Below, piece by piece: positions 36,535-45,767 of a DNA stretch of 64,000 nt (its first letter is position 1; each line of letters begins with the position of its first letter). The stretch covers positions 1 through 64,000 of the forward strand of contig JAMOSL010000028.1 of the NCBI GenBank assembly GCA_027063105.1. The letters are read 5' to 3'. The stretch comes from Campylobacteraceae bacterium (GTDB lineage Bacteria > Campylobacterota > Campylobacteria > Campylobacterales > Sulfurovaceae). The position numbers and the translations under genes are program-made. The notes below the pieces were generated by a model that was not told where the DNA came from, did no database searches, and was given only the letters and a program-made list of their open reading frames with translations.

Positions 36535-38339
36535 TATATATCTTTTAGTTTCTCTATCATAAATTCATTATCATTAAAATCTTTTACTGCAATTCTGATA
36601 TATTCTTTGTTCTCAAATCCAATTTTCCCTGTTAAGTCTTTTATATACAAATCATATCTATCTAATAATATCTCTGTAAGTTCTAAAGCTGAAAATTTAC
36701 TATTTACCTCTATTAAAAAGTAGTTTGCTTGAGAATATATAACGCTAAGATAATCTATCTCTTTTAATCTATTATAGAATCTATCTCTCTCATTTGCAAT
36801 AACATCACAAGCTTTTGTATAATCTTTTTTATATTTACCTATTGTCTGTAAAAAGAATTCACCATAAGAATTTATATTCCAAATAGTTAATTCTTCCTCT
36901 ATTTTATTCATAATTTCTTCATTGCTTGTAGCTAATATACCAAGTCTAACACCAGGTACACCATAACTTTTTGAGATACTTTTTATTATTATAAGATTTG
37001 AATAATTATCTAAAATATTTTGTTCCAACATACTCTCATCTTCGCCATTAGTCGAAAAATCTACAAATGATTCATCTAATATAATATTCTTATTCATATC
37101 TTTTAATTTTGATACTAAAATAATTAAATCATTTTTTGAAATGAAGTTTCCACTAGGATTATCTGGATTTATAAGTAGTAAATTATCTGATATTTTTGCT
37201 AACTCTAACATATTATTTAGATCATAAGAAAACTCTTTGTTCTCTGGTATAAATTTAACAATTCGATCGTATCCTAAACTTTCTGGATATTCGTTAAATG
37301 TTGGAAATGCTAATCCAAATGTTCCATCTATAACATCGCCTAATCCTCGAATAATTTCAGATGCACCATTACCTACTATAATATTTTCACTCTCAATTCC
37401 AAACATTTTTCCAGCTAAAAGCCTTTGTGTCTCTTGTCCTGATGGATATTGAGATATAAGTTCATAAAAATAAGCTTTCATCTCTTCTTGCATCTTTTGT
37501 GTTGGAAAGTAAGGATTAACTAAATAGCAAAAGTCTTTTAATTCAGGAAATCTCCAATATCCACCATATCTGGCTTGAATAAGTTTTAATTTTTCTTTTG
37601 CATTTGGTGCAAATATAATTTCTGAATTAGCCTTATCTTGAATATCATCTATCTCATACCACTTTTCACCATTTAATCTCTTTGCTCTCAATTCATGTCC
37701 ATCTAAAATAGTTAGAACTCTAAGAACAGATTCATAATATTCATTATCTCCCATAGCTTTTGAGTAAGCTTCTAAAAATGGAATATATATTTTATTACTA
37801 AATTCTTTTGAAAATTTATATATATTTACTGTTTTATAATAGTTATTTACATCTTGAAATCGAAAGGTCTTTTTAGGTAAAAAATTTATTATATTATCTT
37901 CATCATCTAGTGTTACAGAAGTTCCATCCATCCAAGCTTCATATTTATCTACAATTGCTAAAGATTTTCTTTCATCCTCTACTAAATCTTGTAATATTTT
38001 TTTATCAAATATAATATCACTTTCTAATAAAATAGTATCGTCTTCTGCTAATTTATCCCTTGCGAGAAATAGAGAATATATATTATTTGTTTTATCATAT
38101 ATTGGATTTTCTACATACTCTATCTCTACATCTTTATATCTGTCTCCAATATGAGAAATTAGATTATCTTTTTTGTATCCAACAACTAAAATAAGTTTTT
38201 TTATTCCTACGCTATTTATATTCTCTAGTGCTTGTTTAATTAATGTTTCTCCATTAACCTCTAACATACATTTTGTATTCTCTTTTGTATGTTTACCTAA
38301 CCTACTTCCTGTTCCTGCTGCGAGCATTAGACCCTGCAT
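36534..38339 (-). CDS. LicC-type nucleotidyltransferase fused to a PLP-dependent aminotransferase/decarboxylase
   Basis: 601 aa. Residues 1-235 are a sugar/choline-phosphate nucleotidyltransferase: AAGTGSRLGKHTKENTKCML, ESD at the metal site, and the LicC-like WYEIDDIQDKAN. Residues 260-601 are a fold-type I PLP enzyme of the HisC/CobD kind: INPDNPSG, DESFVDF, and SISKSYGVPGVRLG with the PLP lysine. Fusions of this sort could make and activate an amino-alcohol phosphate, for example serine phosphate to ethanolamine phosphate to CDP-ethanolamine; related separate enzymes are known in Campylobacter capsule synthesis. Substrate is inference. AAGGAG precedes the ATG. LicD follows with a 1-bp overlap. 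Confidence 0.85.
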   Translation of the reverse strand: MQGLMLAAGTGSRLGKHTKENTKCMLEVNGETLIKQALENINSVGIKKLILVVGYKKDNLISHIGDRYKDVEIEYVENPIYDKTNNIYSLFLARDKLAEDDTILLESDIIFDKKILQDLVEDERKSLAIVDKYEAWMDGTSVTLDDEDNIINFLPKKTFRFQDVNNYYKTVNIYKFSKEFSNKIYIPFLEAYSKAMGDNEYYESVLRVLTILDGHELRAKRLNGEKWYEIDDIQDKANSEIIFAPNAKEKLKLIQARYGGYWRFPELKDFCYLVNPYFPTQKMQEEMKAYFYELISQYPSGQETQRLLAGKMFGIESENIIVGNGASEIIRGLGDVIDGTFGLAFPTFNEYPESLGYDRIVKFIPENKEFSYDLNNMLELAKISDNLLLINPDNPSGNFISKNDLIILVSKLKDMNKNIILDESFVDFSTNGEDESMLEQNILDNYSNLIIIKSISKSYGVPGVRLGILATSNEEIMNKIEEELTIWNINSYGEFFLQTIGKYKKDYTKACDVIANERDRFYNRLKEIDYLSVIYSQANYFLIEVNSKFSALELTEILLDRYDLYIKDLTGKIGFENKEYIRIAVKDFNDNEFMIEKLKDI

Positions 38340-38340
38340 T

Positions 38341-39588
38341 TTATCTCCTTTTCCAGAGTAATTTCTCTCTGTTTATGTAATATCCCCGAAATAGCAGTCC
38401 TGACAACTCATATATAACAATAGAGAATGCCACCATATATATATCATTAAATAATATAGAACTTATGCTAATAGCTATTAAATATATAAAAGATGCATAA
38501 ATTAAACTATTATTTGCGTATTTTATATGTCCAAATCCAGCTAATAATGGATAACCAACTAATGCACTCATAATTCCAAATATAGAACCACTAAATACAA
38601 TAATAAATAATTTTGACAACATTATATCTTCTACATTAAAAACTAACAATAGTAATTCTTTATTGAAATACATTGTTGGTATTAATATTATTATAGATAA
38701 TAGTATTATAGATAAAAAAATCTTTTTAAAAAATCTAATATCTTTTGTTCTGCTCATATAAGGATAAATTGTTTGAGATACTACTCCACCTAAGCTCATA
38801 AAAGCAAAAAAAAGCTTTTCAACCATAGAATAATATCCAACTGCTATATTTCCAAAATATATTCCTATTATAGCTGTAGCATAATATCTACTACCATTAT
38901 TAGCAACTCTGGATAAAAAGAAATGATAACTATCTACAAATTGTTTTTTTAATATATCAAATTTTGGAATTTTAAATTTAATATCAAATAATTTATTTAT
39001 AAGAAATAAAGAGTATATTCCTCCCAAAATTGCCCCTAATGAATTTAAAATAGGAACAAATATATAATCATTTTCATCTTTTACAAAAACAAAAATTAAA
39101 ACCGTAAATATGACTCTAAATGAAACATTTATATATGTAATATATTTCATTCTTTCCATTCCTTGAAAAAACCAAGTAGGGAATAAAACCGTTCCTAATA
39201 CTATACCAAATGTCATATAATATAATAATGCATTTTTGCTAAAACTTTCTATAAAAAAGATTAGAAAAAATAATATCAAAAACGATAAAATAAACAGAAT
39301 CGTTTGTATTATAATGACTGAAGAAAAAATTTCTGTAACTTTTTGATGATTATCTCTATTTATAGAGAGTTCTCTGGTTGCAGACAAACTAAATCCAAAA
39401 CTAACTATGATAGTAAAAAACATAACAATAGATAATGCAAAATTAATTAATCCAAAATTCTCAACACCTAAAACTCTAACAAGATATGGTAAAGTTATAA
39501 GTGGCAGTATCATATTAATTCCTTGCAACGCAGAAAGTGAAAAAAAGTTTGATAGGAGTCTTTTTTTATCTTCTGTAAGTTTTAACAT
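38341..39588 (-). CDS. Polysaccharide flippase (Wzx-type, MATE-like)
   Basis: 415 aa, about 12 helices. The N-terminal block LQGINMILPLITLPYLVRVLG followed by ENFGLINFALSIVMF is the common signature of Wzx/RfbX flippases, which turn lipid-linked oligosaccharides across the inner membrane. The basic C-terminal end (REKLLWKRR) is cytoplasmic. Lies 3 bp after the fucose synthase gene; its ribosome site is poor, so it may depend on coupling. Confidence 0.9.
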   Translation of the reverse strand: MLKLTEDKKRLLSNFFSLSALQGINMILPLITLPYLVRVLGVENFGLINFALSIVMFFTIIVSFGFSLSATRELSINRDNHQKVTEIFSSVIIIQTILFILSFLILFFLIFFIESFSKNALLYYMTFGIVLGTVLFPTWFFQGMERMKYITYINVSFRVIFTVLIFVFVKDENDYIFVPILNSLGAILGGIYSLFLINKLFDIKFKIPKFDILKKQFVDSYHFFLSRVANNGSRYYATAIIGIYFGNIAVGYYSMVEKLFFAFMSLGGVVSQTIYPYMSRTKDIRFFKKIFLSIILLSIIILIPTMYFNKELLLLVFNVEDIMLSKLFIIVFSGSIFGIMSALVGYPLLAGFGHIKYANNSLIYASFIYLIAISISSILFNDIYMVAFSIVIYELSGLLFRGYYINREKLLWKRR

Positions 39589-39591
39589 AAA

Positions 39592-40683
39592 TTAATTATT
39601 CTTTTTAATATACCAGTTGTATAGCTTTTCAATTCCATCACTAAGTTCAACAGTATGTTTCCAACCTAAATTATTTAGTTTTGTTACATCTGTAAGCTTT
39701 TTCATTGTTCCATCAGGTTTATCTGTATTAAAATATAACTTACCATTAAATCCAATAGTATCCTTTATTGTATATGCTAACTCTTTAATGCTTATATCAA
39801 TACCTGTACCTATGTTAATATGAGTATTTCTAACCTCTTTTTCATTTTCTGGATAGGTATCTTTAAAATCTCTATTCTCCATTAAGAAAACACAAGCATC
39901 TGCCATATCTAAACTCCAAAGAAATTCTCTTCGTGGTAACCCACTACCCCAAATTTCTATCTGAAGCTTATTATTTGAACAATGTACACCATAACTATCT
40001 AATTTAGCAATAATATCCTCTTTAGAACTATTACCATCTATATCTTCAATAGGTAGAGAATTTAAATCAGCTCTAATATCCACCCAATTATCATCTTCTA
40101 ACGCTTTACCTAAATGTATTTTTCTAATTAATGCAGGTAGTACATGACTCTTTACTAAATCAAAATTATCATTTGGTCCATAGAGATTAGTAGGCATTAC
40201 AGATATAAAATTTGTACCATATTGTAAATTATAACTTTCACACATCTTAATTCCTGCAATTTTTGCAACAGCATAAGGCTCATTTGTATACTCTAATGGA
40301 GAAGTTAATAATACATTCTCATTCATAGGCTGAGGTGCTTCTTTAGGATATATACAAGTGCTTCCTAAATATAAAAGTTTTTCAACACCATTAAGATAAC
40401 TTTGGTGAATAATATTATTTTGAACTTGAATATTTTCATATATAAATTCTGCACGATATATATTGTTTGCAATAATACCACCAACTTTAGCTGCTGCTAA
40501 AATAACAAATTCTGGCTTTTCTTCTTTGAAGAATTTAGAAACAGCATAACTGTCTAATAAATCTAACTCTTTATGGGTTCTGCCAATAATATTATTATAG
40601 CCCTTCGATTTTAAGTTTGCTACAATTGCACTACCAACTAATCCATTATGACCAGCTACATATATTTTTGAATTTAAATTCAC
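39592..40683 (-). CDS. fcl: GDP-L-fucose synthase
   Basis: 363 aa. Short-chain dehydrogenase fold: GHNGLVGSAI near the start binds NADP, followed by LAAAKVGGI, GSTCIYPKEAPQPM and the catalytic YAVAK. The SGLPRREFLWSLDMADA segment is the family's substrate site. It epimerises and reduces GDP-4-keto-6-deoxymannose to GDP-L-fucose. There is an insert of about 45 residues near 190-235 relative to the common 320-aa enzymes. Start is GTG with AAGG 7 nt upstream. The partner dehydratase gmd is not in the window. Confidence 0.9.
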   Translation of the reverse strand: MNLNSKIYVAGHNGLVGSAIVANLKSKGYNNIIGRTHKELDLLDSYAVSKFFKEEKPEFVILAAAKVGGIIANNIYRAEFIYENIQVQNNIIHQSYLNGVEKLLYLGSTCIYPKEAPQPMNENVLLTSPLEYTNEPYAVAKIAGIKMCESYNLQYGTNFISVMPTNLYGPNDNFDLVKSHVLPALIRKIHLGKALEDDNWVDIRADLNSLPIEDIDGNSSKEDIIAKLDSYGVHCSNNKLQIEIWGSGLPRREFLWSLDMADACVFLMENRDFKDTYPENEKEVRNTHINIGTGIDISIKELAYTIKDTIGFNGKLYFNTDKPDGTMKKLTDVTKLNNLGWKHTVELSDGIEKLYNWYIKKNN

Positions 40684-40751
40684 TAAAGACCTTTTTAATA
40701 AAGTTTATCATAAATCAATAATATCACTATTTATCTTATAATAAAATTATA

Positions 40752-41261
40752 TCATATATTCATACTTATAATTTTTGCAGGATTACCTGCTACTATAGTA
40801 TTTACTGCTACATCTTTTATTACAACTGAACCAGCACCAATAATAGAGTTATCCCCTATCTTAATATTACCTATGATTACACTGTTTGGAGCTATTATAA
40901 CATTATCTCCGATTATTGGAGAACCTAGATTATTGCCATCTTTATCCATTTTATTACCTATTGTTGTATTATGTTTTAAAGTTACATTATTCCCTATAAC
41001 AACATCAGCATTTAAAACTGTACCTCTGCCATGATGTATAATTAAGCCTCTTCCTATTTTTGTTGAAGCTGGTATTTCACAGCCTAAGACTATATCAGTA
41101 ATAAATTTATATATAATAATTATAGGTGCAAAAAGTATGTATAAGAATCTATTAGTCATTCTTTTACGAAAATATCTCATAATAGTATATGATATCACTA
41201 TTATTTTACCTTTTATATTTTTATTATTTTTATTATCTTCTATAATATTATTTATTAACAT
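40752..41261 (-). CDS. Hexapeptide-repeat acyltransferase (serine acetyltransferase/WcaB-like)
   Basis: 169 aa. The C-terminal half is a left-handed beta helix: IIHHGRGTVLNADVVIGNNV, IGDNVIIAPNSVIIGNIKIGDNS, GAGSVVIKDV, and an exit loop IVAGNPAKII. The catalytic histidine is in the IHHG segment. The N-terminal half is hydrophobic. Probably O- or N-acetylates a sugar of the surface glycan. Its ribosome site GAGAGGAAA lies inside the gene scar at 41263-41295. Confidence 0.85.
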   Translation of the reverse strand: MLINNIIEDNKNNKNIKGKIIVISYTIMRYFRKRMTNRFLYILFAPIIIIYKFITDIVLGCEIPASTKIGRGLIIHHGRGTVLNADVVIGNNVTLKHNTTIGNKMDKDGNNLGSPIIGDNVIIAPNSVIIGNIKIGDNSIIGAGSVVIKDVAVNTIVAGNPAKIISMNI

Positions 41262-41262
41262 C

Positions 41263-41295
41263 TGTATTTCCTCTCATATCCTATTAATCCACCTT
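41263..41295. repeat. Shortened copy of the 3' end of the PLP-enzyme gene
   Basis: These 33 bases equal 43825-43842 joined directly to 43863-43878 (the last codons of the gene at 43820-44701), with the 20 bases between them missing and one C shared at the join. It now supplies the ribosome site of the acyltransferase gene on the minus strand. Confidence 0.85.
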
Positions 41296-41346
41296 TAAAC
41301 TTTAACAAGCAGCTCAAATAATAAACTTAGGTTTCTCTTCTGTAAG

Positions 41347-41440
41347 AAATCTAACTCTTTATGAATTTGAATTCACTAAAGACCTTTTAATAAAGTTTAT
41401 TATAATTATGATATATAATATCAGTACTTATCTTATAGGA
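41347..41440. repeat. Shortened copy of the fcl start and its upstream region
   Basis: 41347-41363 matches 40559-40575 inside fcl; from 41363 on it matches 40670 to about 40740, that is the first codons of fcl, its GTG, ribosome site and 5' flank, with a few differences that increase outward. About 95 bp of fcl are deleted at the join. The GTG copy would read five codons and stop. Confidence 0.82.
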
Positions 41441-41445
41441 GAATT

Positions 41446-42891
41446 ATGTTATTTAATAGCTATGAGTTTATTTTTATATTTTTGCCAGTATCTTTTTTGA
41501 TATATTTTTATCTAAATTATAAAAAATTTATAATTTTATCCAAGGGTTGGCTGATCTTATCATCACTCTTTTTTTATAGTTGGTGGAATATTATATATTT
41601 ACCACTTATTTTAATATCTATGTTATTTAATTATTATATTGGTTCAAAATTATCAAAGGATAATAATAAATTTATATTATCTTTTGGAATAATAATGAAT
41701 CTATTATTACTGTTCTATTTTAAATATTTTGATTTTTTTCTAGTAAATATAAATATATTATTTCATTTAGATTATGAATTAATAAATTTAGCACTACCTC
41801 TAGCTATATCATTTTTTACATTTCAACAAATAGCTTATTTAATAGATAGTTATAAACAAGAAACAAAAGAATATGACTTCTTGAATTATTCACTTTTTGT
41901 CACATTCTTTCCTCAATTAATAGCTGGTCCAATAGTTCATCATAAGGAAATGATGCCACAATTTTCTAAGTTAAATAATAAATTCATAAATTATAAGAAT
42001 ATATCAATGGGAATTTTTATATTTTCTATTGGACTATTTAAAAAAGTTATTATTGCTGATACATTTGCTAAATATGCTAACTATGGATTTAATACATCTC
42101 AACCATTAGATTTATTAGAATCATGGATTACTAGTTTATCATATACATTTCAGTTATATTTTGATTTTAGTGGTTATACAGATATGGCTATTGGATTAGC
42201 TCTTTTATTCAATATTATTCTACCTATAAACTTTAATAGTCCATACAAGGCTTTAAATATTCAAGATTTTTGGAGAAGATGGCATATTACACTTAGTAGA
42301 TTTTTAAAAGATTATTTATATATTCCATTAGGGGGGAATAGGTATGGAGATATAAGAACTTATTCTAATTTACTAATAACTTTTATATTAGCAGGAGTAT
42401 GGCATGGAGCTGGTTGGACATTTATTTTTTGGGGCTTTCTACATGGTATTGCATTAATAATACATAGAGTATGGAGTAAAGTTTTAAGATTTAGTATCTC
42501 AAAAGTATTTGCATGGTTTATAACTTTTAACTTTATAAATATAGCTTGGGTATTTTTTAGAGCAAATGAATGGAATGATGCTATTAGAATTTTAAGTGGA
42601 ATGATTGGATTAAACGGAATACATCTTCCAAGTTTCTTTACTTCAAAGTTATCATTTTTACAACAATATTATAATATAGAATTTAGTAATTTTTTATCTA
42701 ATATTCACGGAGACTTAACTATACTAGTATTTTTACCTATAGCGTTTATAATTACTATATTTTTTAATAATTCTATATCATATTTAAATAAAAACTATAC
42801 AACTATTCATGCATTCTTTATATCTTTTATTTTGATTATTTCTATATATTCTTTAGGCAATAAATCTGAATTTTTATACTTCAATTTTTAA
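41446..42891 (+). CDS. MBOAT-family membrane O-acyltransferase
   Basis: 481 aa, about 11-12 helices, AlgI/DltB-like. Motifs: FFPQLIAGPIVHHKEM, FSGYTDMAIGLALLF, DFWRRWHITLSRFLKDYLYIPLGG and the catalytic-histidine segment GVWHGAGWTFIFWGF. Such proteins pass acetyl (or other acyl) groups across the inner membrane for modifying extracellular polysaccharide. The start has AGGAGAA 5 nt upstream. Together with the next gene it forms a plus-strand pair inverted relative to the rest of the locus. Confidence 0.92.
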   Translation: MLFNSYEFIFIFLPVSFLIYFYLNYKKFIILSKGWLILSSLFFYSWWNIIYLPLILISMLFNYYIGSKLSKDNNKFILSFGIIMNLLLLFYFKYFDFFLVNINILFHLDYELINLALPLAISFFTFQQIAYLIDSYKQETKEYDFLNYSLFVTFFPQLIAGPIVHHKEMMPQFSKLNNKFINYKNISMGIFIFSIGLFKKVIIADTFAKYANYGFNTSQPLDLLESWITSLSYTFQLYFDFSGYTDMAIGLALLFNIILPINFNSPYKALNIQDFWRRWHITLSRFLKDYLYIPLGGNRYGDIRTYSNLLITFILAGVWHGAGWTFIFWGFLHGIALIIHRVWSKVLRFSISKVFAWFITFNFINIAWVFFRANEWNDAIRILSGMIGLNGIHLPSFFTSKLSFLQQYYNIEFSNFLSNIHGDLTILVFLPIAFIITIFFNNSISYLNKNYTTIHAFFISFILIISIYSLGNKSEFLYFNF

Positions 42892-42899
42892 GGACAATT

Positions 42900-43823
42900 A
42901 TGAGAAATAAAAAATGGCTTTTAACACTATTAATATTTATAATTAGTAATATAATCATTATAGAGACAATATATCAGGTAAATAATTATGATAGGCACGA
43001 AGTTGATTATTTGATAAAAAAAAGAATACCTCAATATAAAAATAAAGAATTTGAAAATATTTTATTAGGTGATAGTCTGGCAAGAAATGCTTTAGGCAAT
43101 ATGGTAATGCCAAGTGATATAGTTGAACTAACATCAAATAATGCTGTTTCAATGGCAGGAAATTATTTTATTTTAAAAAGGTATTTAAAAAATAATAAAA
43201 AACCCAAAAAACTATATTTATTCTGTATTCCAGATCATTTATATCAAGATTTAAATACACAGCATACATATTCTTATTTTGAAAAAGTTTTTACAGATAA
43301 AAAAGAGATAGCAGAGATACAAAAAATTAAGCCTTCTCTATTTAAAAATCATTTTTCTTTTAATAAATATATAGAAAGTAGATTAAAAACTTTAAAATTT
43401 TTACAATACTATAGAGGAAAACAAAAAGAAAAATTTACTTTGATGATAGAAAAACCATTATGTGAAAAGAAAGATTTTATGAATAAAGATATTAAAAGAG
43501 AAATTAATGATATGCAGATGAATAAAGATATAATTTATGAAATACCAAAAATATATATTGATAAAATGAATAATTTATGTAAAATATTAAATATTAAATT
43601 TACAATCGTAATTGAACCTATTCCCGAGGATATAAATAAGATATTTAAGATATCAGCTATTTATAGATATATCAAAAATAAAAAAATAAAAATCATCAAT
43701 ATTAATGATTTCTATAACTTTAATAATTATTTTTTTAAAAATGATGGTACACATATTCATGGAAATACAAATTTATATTATCAAAATCTTATTAATAAGC
43801 ATGTCATAAAATTAGAAAGCTAG
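42900..43823 (+). CDS. Periplasmic SGNH-like partner of the MBOAT transferase
   Basis: 307 aa. One N-terminal membrane anchor (WLLTLLIFIISNIIIIETIYQ) and a periplasmic domain with ILLGDSLARNALG (the GDS nucleophile block) and, near the C-terminus, NDGTHIHG with the Asp/His of an SGNH-type catalytic site. MBOAT genes are regularly followed by such AlgX/AlgJ/DltD-like proteins, which finish the O-acylation. 8 bp after the MBOAT gene with AAGGACA before ATG. It meets the next gene end-to-end on the four bases CTAG, which hold both stop codons. Confidence 0.78.
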   Translation: MRNKKWLLTLLIFIISNIIIIETIYQVNNYDRHEVDYLIKKRIPQYKNKEFENILLGDSLARNALGNMVMPSDIVELTSNNAVSMAGNYFILKRYLKNNKKPKKLYLFCIPDHLYQDLNTQHTYSYFEKVFTDKKEIAEIQKIKPSLFKNHFSFNKYIESRLKTLKFLQYYRGKQKEKFTLMIEKPLCEKKDFMNKDIKREINDMQMNKDIIYEIPKIYIDKMNNLCKILNIKFTIVIEPIPEDINKIFKISAIYRYIKNKKIKIININDFYNFNNYFFKNDGTHIHGNTNLYYQNLINKHVIKLES

Positions 43824-44701
43824 TTGTATTTCCTCTCATATCTAGCTAACATACTCTCATTTCCTATTAATCCACCTTGATGTATATATAATGTTGTTTC
43901 TGTGAATATATCTGGATAGGATGAGACTATAATCCATCCTTTTGGGTCATATAATAAATCAAACTCAATACCATTATTCTTTAATTCTTTATAAATATCA
44001 TAGAATCCTCTATACAATTTGCCAAAATGATATTTTTTTTCTGTATTTAAGATAATTGGGTGATACTTTGTATTTCTTTCCAACATTGAAAATTGTTTTT
44101 TTAGATACTCTTCATCTCCAACACAAGGAGTTGTATAAACTTTATATTTCAAATGCTTCTGAAGATATAACGCTGTTGTACCTGTTCCTGAGGGTAAGAA
44201 GATTTTTAAATTCTTAATATTATTATTCTCTTTCCATCCAATAATTTCTTTGGCTAATATTTCAATTCCATACTCTGCTTCTTTACCTCTAGCCCCCTCT
44301 TCTATAAATAAAGTATTATCATCTAAAGATATTTTTTTATCATCTTTAATTGACATATTCATTCCATTTTTTAATGCTCTTAGATAATTTCCCTGTGGGT
44401 TTTCTTTTAAATATGTAGGTATATGGTCGACAAAATAATCAAATTTCCAATTCTTTATTTTTGCAAGTTCTGACATAGAATACATAGCATTTGATTGATT
44501 TGAACCATAGGATATGATTTTTTTAATTTTTGGAAAATCTTTTTGTAGATAGTAGTATAATTTTCTAGCTTTATTTCCAGAAAATTTAGAGTGAATAGTA
44601 TCATCTCTTTTAATGTAGAATGAGTCTCCTCTAAAAGAGAACTCATCTATTGAACTAGGTAATTTTAGTTCCTGTTTAAAATTTAATTTCTGCCTACGCA
44701 A
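43820..44701 (-). CDS. D-cysteine desulfhydrase/ACC deaminase-family PLP enzyme
   Basis: 293 aa. Fold-type II PLP enzyme: YIKRDDTIHSKFSGNKARKL with the PLP lysine in SGNKARK, YGSNQSNAMYSMSELAK, and LPSGTGTTALYLQKHL for the phosphate-binding turn. Family members remove sulfide from D-cysteine or open 1-aminocyclopropane-carboxylate; which reaction is used cannot be told. The frame starts with TTG, overlaps the fba stop by 19 bp and has no clear ribosome site, so the true start is uncertain. A shortened copy of its 3' end lies at 41263. Confidence 0.8.
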   Translation of the reverse strand: MRRQKLNFKQELKLPSSIDEFSFRGDSFYIKRDDTIHSKFSGNKARKLYYYLQKDFPKIKKIISYGSNQSNAMYSMSELAKIKNWKFDYFVDHIPTYLKENPQGNYLRALKNGMNMSIKDDKKISLDDNTLFIEEGARGKEAEYGIEILAKEIIGWKENNNIKNLKIFLPSGTGTTALYLQKHLKYKVYTTPCVGDEEYLKKQFSMLERNTKYHPIILNTEKKYHFGKLYRGFYDIYKELKNNGIEFDLLYDPKGWIIVSSYPDIFTETTLYIHQGGLIGNESMLARYERKYN

Positions 44702-45756
44702 TTTAAATCTTCGAATGCTCTTTTTAATCTACCAATCATAGCAACTTCACCTGCTCTTAACCATTTTCTTGGGTCATAATGACCTTTGTTTGGTTTATCA
44801 TCTCCATCAGGATTACCAATTTGCCCTTGAAGATAGTCATGATTATCTTTTGCATAATCTCTAACACCATCCCAATATGCCCATTGAGTATCCGTATCAA
44901 TATTCATTTTTATAGCTCCATAACTGATAGCTTCTCTAATCTCTTCTAAAGCAGAGCCTGAACCACCATGGAAGACAAAATTAACAGGTTTTTCATCCGT
45001 TGAATATTTATCTTGAATATATTTTTGTGAGTTATCTAAAATTTTTGGAGTTAATACAACATTACCAGATTTATATACACCATGAACATTACCGAAAGAT
45101 GCAGCAATTGTAAAGTTAGGACTAATTTTACTTAACTCCTCATACGCATAAGCTACCTCTTCTGGTTGAGTATAAAGTAAAGAGTTGTCAATATTTGTAT
45201 TATCAACACCATCTTCTTCTCCACCTGTAACACCTAATTCTATCTCTAGTGTCATACCCATTTTACTCATTCTTTCAAGATAAGCTTTACAAGTAGAAAT
45301 ATTTTCTTCTATTGGTTCTTCTGATAAATCAATCATATGAGATGAAAATAGAGGTTTTCCATATTTTTCAAAATGCTCTTCACTTGCATCTAACAGACCG
45401 TCAATCCAAGGTAAAAGTTTTCTAGCAGCATGGTCTGTATGTAAAATAACAGGAACTCCATAAGCTTCAGCCATAATATGTACATGTTTTGCACCAGAGA
45501 TTGTTCCTAAGACAGCTGACTCAGTACCAGATAGTGCTTTTCCAGCATAAAAAGCTCCACCACCATTACTAAATTGAACTATTATAGGAGAATTTACCTC
45601 TTTAGCAGATTCTAATACAGCATTTATAGAGTTACTTCCAACTACATTTACAGCAGGAATAGCATATCCTTCTGATTTTGCAATAGAAAATACTCTTTCC
45701 AAATCCTCACCAGAAATTACACCAGCATTAACTACATCTAAAACTTTTGTTGACAT
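44683..45756 (-). CDS. fba: Class II fructose-bisphosphate aldolase
   Basis: 357 aa, the long class IIA size. Zinc ligands: HTDHAARKLLPW (histidine), the GNVHGVYKSGNVVLTP block and FHGGSGS. Catalyses cleavage or synthesis of fructose-1,6-bisphosphate in glycolysis and gluconeogenesis; in an autotroph it also serves carbohydrate synthesis. It follows the two chaperone genes, as in Campylobacter where peb4 and fba are neighbours. Confidence 0.96.
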   Translation of the reverse strand: MSTKVLDVVNAGVISGEDLERVFSIAKSEGYAIPAVNVVGSNSINAVLESAKEVNSPIIVQFSNGGGAFYAGKALSGTESAVLGTISGAKHVHIMAEAYGVPVILHTDHAARKLLPWIDGLLDASEEHFEKYGKPLFSSHMIDLSEEPIEENISTCKAYLERMSKMGMTLEIELGVTGGEEDGVDNTNIDNSLLYTQPEEVAYAYEELSKISPNFTIAASFGNVHGVYKSGNVVLTPKILDNSQKYIQDKYSTDEKPVNFVFHGGSGSALEEIREAISYGAIKMNIDTDTQWAYWDGVRDYAKDNHDYLQGQIGNPDGDDKPNKGHYDPRKWLRAGEVAMIGRLKRAFEDLNCVGRN

Positions 45757-45767
45757 TAATTTTCCTT

